From Dipteronia dyeriana (Eukaryota; Streptophyta; Magnoliopsida; Sapindales; Sapindaceae): a stretch of DNA of 64,000 nucleotides. The notes beneath the pieces are model-generated. The model made no database searches. It saw nothing but the letters and a program-made list of their open reading frames with translations, and was not told the origin of the DNA. This document shows positions 57,599 through 64,000 of the stretch, one piece after another. Location: assembly GCA_032871835.1 (NCBI GenBank), contig CM065297.1, positions 24,235,098-24,299,097 on the forward strand, in the 5' to 3' direction. The translations under genes and the position numbers were made by a program. Every line of letters starts with the position of its first letter. Position 1 is the first letter of the stretch.

Positions 57599-59837
57599 TG
57601 TTGGGATTATGCTCGATAGCAAGAGTGTAATAATGTATTTGACAATCTTTTCATATTAATAAAAGTGATTTCTAGCTTAACAAATCTTATAGCATTTACA
57701 GTTTAATTATTATAATTGTCAAAAGTAAACAATAATAAGGTCAAAAGACTATGAGCAAAGAAGAATTGTTCGTACATTTGGATATGTATGAGAGCGACAC
57801 AATTCTTTAGTTAGTCTTGAATAATATTCACAATTTAAGATAAAGGTTGGGCACCTTTAGGTTGTTAAAGTTGTAGACTCTTTTGCTATCAATTGAGTGA
57901 GATCAAATGTGTTATGATAAGTCTAAAATCTTCAAAGTGTGGTGTCTTTGGGCAAAAGAATCTAGTGCAGTGGGTGCATTGACTAGGATCACAGTGAAAT
58001 ACTTTATCCAGAACCGTCAATGGATAAAAGTTTTCACTTGAAGACAATTGGAGAGTCTATCTCAATCCTGAGATAAATGATGGACTTATGGTTTCAAGTG
58101 TTATCATTTGAGCTATCAATGAGTATGATTATATATCATAGTCTATCCTCGATAGTTTGGTGGTATTCATTTGTTAGTCGATAGAGGACTTCATTTATAG
58201 ATACGGATATCGTGGCTCCATTTAATAAATGAGAGTAGAATATCATCATATGGATGTTTTGAGTTATTAGATATTAAATCTTAACGTTAGGTTTTCAAAA
58301 ATGTCTATTGAAATATGGCTTCTGGACAATTCAAAATATCCAAGTTCAAAATGTGGTCATATGAGTAAATATGGTAACTTGGAGAGCTATAGACGGTATA
58401 TGAGCTTTTGTCAATTACTGACATTCTTTATGAGGATACACTTTCTTCATTAAGATTGTCTAGGGTATGAATGAGCAACATTAACTTATTATATCTTTAT
58501 TTAAGAGTTTAATTTACCTTTTTAGTGGAGTGAACTAAAATTAATATATCGGACCTAAATGAATCATTTGTTGATTTTGATTAGGTTATGTCTGTTGGAG
58601 CTTAAATTTATATATCCCGCGAAGATCCCTAATCCATACGAACTTGCATGGATCACTTGATTTATTCTACCGGACAAATTTATGAGTCCATCTATAATTG
58701 TATTAAGGCATGTGGACTTGTTTCTTTTAGTAAGAATGGGTCTAGTTCACATGTGAACTTTTTATTAAGGTCTAATGAATTTAATAAAATAGAAAAAACA
58801 AAATTGACTCATATATATTGGCTTGGGCGGCTAAGGCTATATATAATAGCTTATTATATTGATTTTCATTTGATTATTTAATTAAATGGAAATTAATTAA
58901 TTAAGTAACTAATTAATTAATTAATTAAAAGTCAAAATCTTTTTTCTAATAGAAGTAGGTCTCCTAGTGTCATATTACAATTGGTGATATGATAAGTATG
59001 AAATACTATATTTGAAAAGTAGGTAAATAAAAAGAATTTATTTATCTAGTTAAATTAGGAAGTATTTGATTTCTATTAGGACTCTAATTGACAATTCGGT
59101 CAAATTAGTAAGTTTTTGATTTAATCACAATTTAATTTATATTCAATAATTGATTATTAAATAAGTACACTATTTGAGTTGGATTAGGAGTCTTGAAATG
59201 TAAAAGAAATCTTCTTTTTAAGAGGATTGAATCCAAATTTTGATAGGAGTCTTGGTGAAGTAGAAATCTTCTTTCCAGGAGGATTTTCGACCACCTATAT
59301 ATACTCCTATATAGAATTTCGACCAAGCCCTAATTTTTGGTGTGAGAAGTTGTTTTTTATTTGTTTTTTTAGTTATAAAAAAACTTCGTCCAACTCAATA
59401 GGAACGTTTTTGTTTTCAATAGTACACTAGTATCATTTGCATCAAAAGGGATTTGTGTACAAAAATCGAATCTTGTTCACGTGAGTTTCAATCAAATAGA
59501 TTGATAATTCACAAGTGACCGAATGTTCTTGGGTTTTCTCTAGGAGGATTATTGTGACTAACAAAAGAAAAAGATTTTGTTTTTTCCATCCTCAGGTATA
59601 CAATTTAGAGAAAGGAAGTCCATACTCCTAGGTGATTCACGTTCGTGATTGGATTGGAAGATCTTACAGATTCAATTCGGCGCGAGTTTAATTGTCATAA
59701 AAAAAAAGGTACGCCACTTTTATTATACGTCAATTAATCTAAGGTTAAGGTTTTTTCTTTTAAAAGGAAATTGTTTTAAATACACCAAACCCTAATTCTA
59801 CGCTTCCCTCGTGTTTTGAACTGATTTTTCCCTATAG
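57599..59837 (+). repeat. 3' LTR of the copia element
   Basis: It starts TGTTGGGATTATGCTCG and ends TTTTTCCCTATAG, where the left LTR has CTCTACA; the terminal CA has mutated to TA and one extra base lies before the target duplication. Around 58360 it carries about 30 bases that are absent from the left LTR. Confidence 0.92.
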
Positions 59838-59842
59838 ATGAT

Positions 59843-60490
59843 ATTAGAAAGAATCATGTAAGATTCCTTTTACACTGTTGGTGAGACATTTCTAGTGAGA
59901 ATTGTTATATGTAGTAGATCGTCGAATCAAGCGTCGAATCCTCCTTCTAATGTGCTTTTTCTAGTGTATATTTACATGTTGAAATTAGGGTTAATAATTG
60001 GCATGCAAGCCGAATATTACTCAATTAGTCTCATTTTCCTATTCAATGTGTCTCTCTTTAATGCAGGTTATCCTAAAGAATTGGTTTGTGGAGGATATCT
60101 TAGAGAAGATATGTCTGTTTCCTCTTTGGACTCTTTCTTGTTACACACTCCATTAATTTAGCCATTTAATTCTTAACCATAGGAACACTTATTGGTATTG
60201 ATTGAGTTGACTCATAAATGGTGTTGGGAATGGCCATTAGGAGTTGACTGATCTTCCATTAATGGGGTTGATTGTCCCCATTAATTAAGGTAGACTTTCT
60301 CCATTAGTGGCGTTGTAAATGGTCGGAGAAGTCAACTTTCTCTTCTTTGTTGCTAGAGGAGAAACGATGGTTCTGGTTATGTATTCTAGTGGTGAGGTAT
60401 CTTAATGTACATGTTTTCTTTTGTGGCCTTGTTCTGATAGGATGGTACCACCCTGATACAATTCTTCTTACTGAGCAGGTATGATACATA
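59843..60490 (+). repeat. Duplicated block, right half of copy 1
   Basis: GAGACATTTCT, TTGGC(A/G)TGCAAGCCGA, TGTGGA(G/T)GATATCTT and CTCTTTGGACTCTT recur in order at about 61810-62020. Thus this is the continuation of the block at 49640-50273 beyond the copia insertion. Confidence 0.75.
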
Positions 60491-60990
60491 ACCCAGGTGG
60501 GTCCTAAAGTTGTATCACGGTACTCATGTACCGGGTTGATGTCGTGGTACCTAGGTTCCAGGTATGGGGTACCGTGGTACCTAGGTACCAGTTATGAGGT
60601 ACTGTGGCCTAGGTACTGGTTTTGCTTGATAACTGGCATTACATGGGAGATGGTGCTAACTTTTTATCGGTCCATGGTGTCAACCGAAAATTCTCACTGG
60701 GTGAAAAATCTCGATTGGTCTTGGTCTTGGTCTTGGTCCTGGTCCCTAGTCATTGTCCTAGTCATGGTCCTGGTCCTGGTCCTCGGTCCTGGTATCCGGT
60801 CTTGATATCCGGTCTTGATATCCTGTCCTGATATCTGGTCTTGATATCCGCTCTGGGTATCAAGTCTCGTCTCTAGGTTTCATTGATACAAATAGCAAGT
60901 GGGGGGTAGGATTGGTGCTCCAGGATGATATAGATATGGTTATGAAGGATTGGACCACCCGATATCAATCTTTCACCTCTAGGTACTTTC
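60491..60990 (+). repeat. GGTACC- and GGTCYT-rich simple repeats
   Basis: GTGGTACCTAGGTNCCAG-type units (60540-60620) are followed by a hexamer-like run (GGTCTT/GGTCCT) at about 60714-60790 and then by units of 13 bp based on GGTCTTGATATCC up to 60850. Open frames through here (Trp-Ser, Leu-Val repeats) are artefacts. Confidence 0.85.
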
Positions 60991-62330
60991 TGTTGGGGTC
61001 AGAATCCGTGTAGGTACCTGGGTCCTAGAGCTCGACCTTCGACCCCGATTCCTCCTGTAGTTCCCAGATTTACTTGATGAGAGAAAAGATATGATCAGTA
61101 CTCCCCATAGTTTTACATCCCTAATAACATGTAAGGAGGAGGGCTCATCTATCTCCGGTGTCGGATCCTTATCAGCCTCCACAAAGAGGACACAGAAGAG
61201 CTCCTCGAGTTCCTTAAAGCGGGTCTGTGTGGTTTTACCCCATCTTTATATGCAACTTGGCATGTAAATAAATGACTAAGAATGCTAGGTTCAGTAGGGT
61301 AGGAGTCTAATTCGTACTCACACAAACACATACATATTAAAGGAAATAGTTGAGATAAAGACAAGACTATGGTAGAGATGGATTGACCAAAAGGGAAAAA
61401 GCATCACAACTGATCATATGCTGAAAAACCCCAAGGCAGTATCTAGAGGAAGGGGGAAAGACCCTTCCATGCATATATATCAAGTGGTGCTTATAGAAGC
61501 TTTCAAGAATGACGAAATAGTACAACGTACATGCTCAAGTGACCTTACAATGGTAATAGAAAGTTAGCCAATATCAATATCTTCTTGAGAGAGGTAATAC
61601 ATGTAGATGAGATAATACTTCGATGGAGATCTTAGGAGAATTCAGGCGATGTGCCTTTTATACTTTTAACGATACCTTCTTGGCAAAAACTGACATATGC
61701 AGTAGATGATCTCATTTTAGGATCTGTATTTAGGCATGTATTTGAGTGTATCTGAGGATCTCTCAATAGGTGATTTCTGGGACCGACCTTCTTTGGCTGT
61801 CGCGAGACATTTCTCCCCCTCTTTCTTATGTGTCATCCATCCTATATGAATACATGGTGTAATAGAGGTTTTCATTCTTGGCGTGCAAGCCGAGAATCAC
61901 TAGATTGATCTTACTTCCTTATTAGACATGATTTTCTGTTTAAGTTAACCTCAAATAACCGGTTGTGGATGATATCTTGGAGGCAAAAGTGTTTGTTTAC
62001 TCTTTGGACTCTTCTAATAAGGTAGCGCATGTGGAGTTGAATATTCTCTCATTAATGGTGGCCATTAAAGAGTTTACTAATCTTCCCTTAATAGCGTTGA
62101 TTATATCATTTATTGGGGTTGGCTATCTATTAATAATGGAGTCAATATTCTCTTCTTTTGCCTTGTTAGAAATGAAGCTAGCTTCATTCATTCATGCGAG
62201 GTATACTGTTATGCCTGTCTATTGACATGGTGTTTGTTTTACCATGCTGGGTCCCTTAAGGACCTTGTCTTAATAATGTTTGGATGGGTCCAGAATATAC
62301 CTCGGTAAAATGGAAGGGCCCGTAAGACAA
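60991..62330 (+). repeat. Duplicated block, copy 2 (uninterrupted)
   Basis: This carries both halves of the block in a row: the part matching 49850-50273 (to about 61640) and the part matching 59843-60490 (about 61780-62330). The 140 bp between them are the likely sequence at the copia insertion site. It is non-coding. The block may belong to a large LTR or untranslated region of an unidentified retrotransposon. Confidence 0.7.
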
Positions 62331-64000
62331 GTCTGGTGTCCAAAGGACCCTCTGGTAGAAGTTGAGGCATTGACATGTTCCTGTAAAGGTCGCAAGGTAC
62401 CTCAATCACGGGAACTTCAGTATTGCGAGGTAGGTGACCTTTTTCCTCATCGACCTAGCTTCAGGCTCCTAATGGTAGAACTGCTATGGAAAATCTTCTT
62501 TGGACCTTAGCTAAAAATGGTTGTTAACATAATTCCCCATTGACTTGAACACCGGTACATAGTTAGGGTTGGATTCATGATCTTGTACTGCTTGAAGAAT
62601 TTTGCATGTCAATTTTCACTGGTAGCCATTACTCTGAACAAAAACCTTTCCAAGCATTCTTGGCTTAGGAAAATCAGGGCACCTTTCATTCCTGCTTTAG
62701 GAATCCTAGTACTTAGGCGAAAAAGATCATGGTAGGCAGTTAATGCCACTTTCACACTAGGTCTTTATACATAGGCAAAACATAGGCGAATCTGGCGTAC
62801 CTACAAAACAAATTAGCGGTGGCAGACCTTAGTTGGAAATATTCCCTAGCATTACTGTTCCAAGATTCCTAGTACTCTAGGTGAACAGATCTTGGTAGAC
62901 AACTATACAATCCAGACCCTTCTTAGCGATGAGTGGACCGGCCAAGGTAGCATGATGGCCGTTTTGCTGTTCTGGTCCTGTGATTTGGTTGGTAACTATG
63001 CACTTACGCTCAAACCCTTTCTTATCGGTTGTAGCCCGACCAAGGCATCAGGAATGCCACTTGGCTGCCCTGGTCTCCCGATCTAGTGGGCATCTATGCA
63101 CTTACGACCATGCTCTTTTTAGTAGGGAGCAGTGATGGGGCTTTCTGACCAGTCCCTGGTCTCGAGGGGATCATTGTCGAATTACCATGGTGATCCTCCT
63201 TGAGGGATTAATCTGGTCTAGGGCATCAGGAGCATTGTTGAGCCCTTCTTGTTAAGGTGATCCTTCTGGAGGGATTAACCCGGTCCAGCGCATCAGGAGC
63301 ACCATTAGAGCTCTCATGACCAAGGCGATCCTCCGGAAGGGATTAATCCAGTCCAGAGCATCAAGAGTGCTATATAGCTCTTCTGGTCTCAATTATCGGC
63401 AAATAGTGATCATAACAGAACTATCATGGAGATCAAAATCGAAGGAGATACAAACTTATGACAATGCAACTCTAGGCAAAACTGGTCAATGCTCACACTG
63501 CTACTGCAGACTTCAAAGGAGAAACCTTTTGAGGTGATCCACGTTCCAGGTAATAGAGTGAGTTTTAGCTAAGGTGCTTGTTATTACAGACTGGTCATTA
63601 GGAGAAATTTTTTCAAGTTATGTTTCACGGGAGTACTAAAGAAAGTGGTGAGCTTTTAGTCCCTAAGTACTATAACATGCTTAGGGGACTGCTCGGGGTA
63701 GATAAGAATCCTCTATAATTGTAGTAGACTTGAGATTCCGTTTGAATGAACTGGGACCTCAGTATCTCATATAGGTGTTGTGAGGGGCCCAAAACAATAA
63801 GTGAAGAACCACTGGTCTGATACCGGTTTAGAGGTATGCTAAGGCTTCAAAGAGAACCTAGCAACTGAGAAAGGGCTCTGAACTTTGCTCAAATGAATCG
63901 GGACCTAAGTGGCTCACATGGGCACTGTGTGGGACCCAGTATAGCAAGTGTGGAAACCACAAGTCTTACAGCTACGTTGTTTCCCCTAGAGGTTTGCTTA
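62331..64000 (+). repeat. Region of nested tandem duplications, no gene
   Basis: I see several local duplications: about 120 bp at 62930-63110 (around CTATGCACTTACG); three units of 67-68 bp at 63189, 63256 and 63324 (GG(T/C)GATCCT...GGGATTAA...GCATCA(G/A)GAG); and about 150 bp at 63740-64000 (GAATGAACTGGGACCT and CAAATGAATCGGGACCT). There are no coding signals. The composition is more GC-rich than the rest of the window. Confidence 0.75.

Larger units (their letters stand above)
50274..59837 (+). mobile_element. Full-length Ty1/copia element, degenerate
   Basis: LTRs at 50274-52534 and 57599-59837 bound an interior with gag, integrase, reverse transcriptase and RNase H in copia order. ATGAT lies on both sides (50269-50273 and 59838-59842). 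It has a tRNA-Met primer site and a purine tract. The protease is mostly deleted and pol has many stops. The LTRs are alike over their length but differ by substitutions and several indels. The lineage within copia was not determined (Tork-like is possible). Confidence 0.93.

Noticed and set aside
60497..60831. Open frames rich in Trp-Ser or Leu-Val
   Set aside because: They are translations of GGTCYT hexamer repeats.

Overview
This 64-kb window looks like repeat-rich, gene-poor nuclear DNA from a flowering plant, most likely a eudicot. It is AT-rich. Ty1/copia elements are primed by initiator tRNA-Met, Ty3/gypsy elements are of the plant Tat type (dual RNase H plus an antisense 3' gene), and a MULE carries the plant-specific DUF1985 domain. 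CACTA elements and a caulimovirid-like endogenous pararetrovirus are also present. I see no rRNA, tRNA gene, CRISPR array or convincing intact host gene. Nearly every coding stretch is a broken transposable-element gene.

Layout. 1-660: right end of a Ty3/Tat LTR. 661-2584: three direct copies of an approximately 670-bp unit. 2585-3687: unassigned, with a leader-like look. 3688-12369: a complete LTR-to-LTR SIRE-like copia element (TSD ATGAA) with gag relics and no pol, itself carrying a short CACTA element (7193-9080). 12375-13640: AT-rich filler. About 13641-19545: a Mutator-like element with a DUF1985 gene (+) and a mudrA transposase gene (-) facing each other, each with the same 21-bp-type minisatellite. 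19573-20227: a solo LTR (TSD TTATT). From 20293: a degenerate CACTA-type element whose exons (transposase-associated domain, Ulp1-like protease relic) are split by a Tat retrotransposon (22244-34018) and a second solo LTR (34610-35416, TSD AAATA). 36631-38827: a TIR element containing a palindromic foldback MITE (37693-38493).

39511-39642 is a fragment of the second solo-LTR family, cut by a reverse-oriented Tat element (LTR from 39643, antisense gene from 40837). That is cut in turn by a reverse-oriented SIRE-like element with a 2.6-kb LTR (42014-44646), which ends near 47.2 kb against a pararetroviral relic (about 47230-48730). 50274-59837 is a full-length but dead copia element (TSD ATGAT). 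It sits inside one copy of a non-coding block that is duplicated at about 60.9-62.3 kb. 62.3-64 kb consists of further short tandem duplications.

How it works together: the genes do not form a pathway. They are the replication machinery of at least a dozen nested elements, mostly inactivated by stops, frameshifts and lost catalytic residues. The most informative features are the Tat antisense genes with their own promoter-like sequences, the two gag-only SIRE-like elements, the DUF1985/mudrA MULE with its paired minisatellites, the CACTA element linked to an Ulp1 relic, and the pararetroviral fragment. I found nothing that I can defend as a wholly new biological system.
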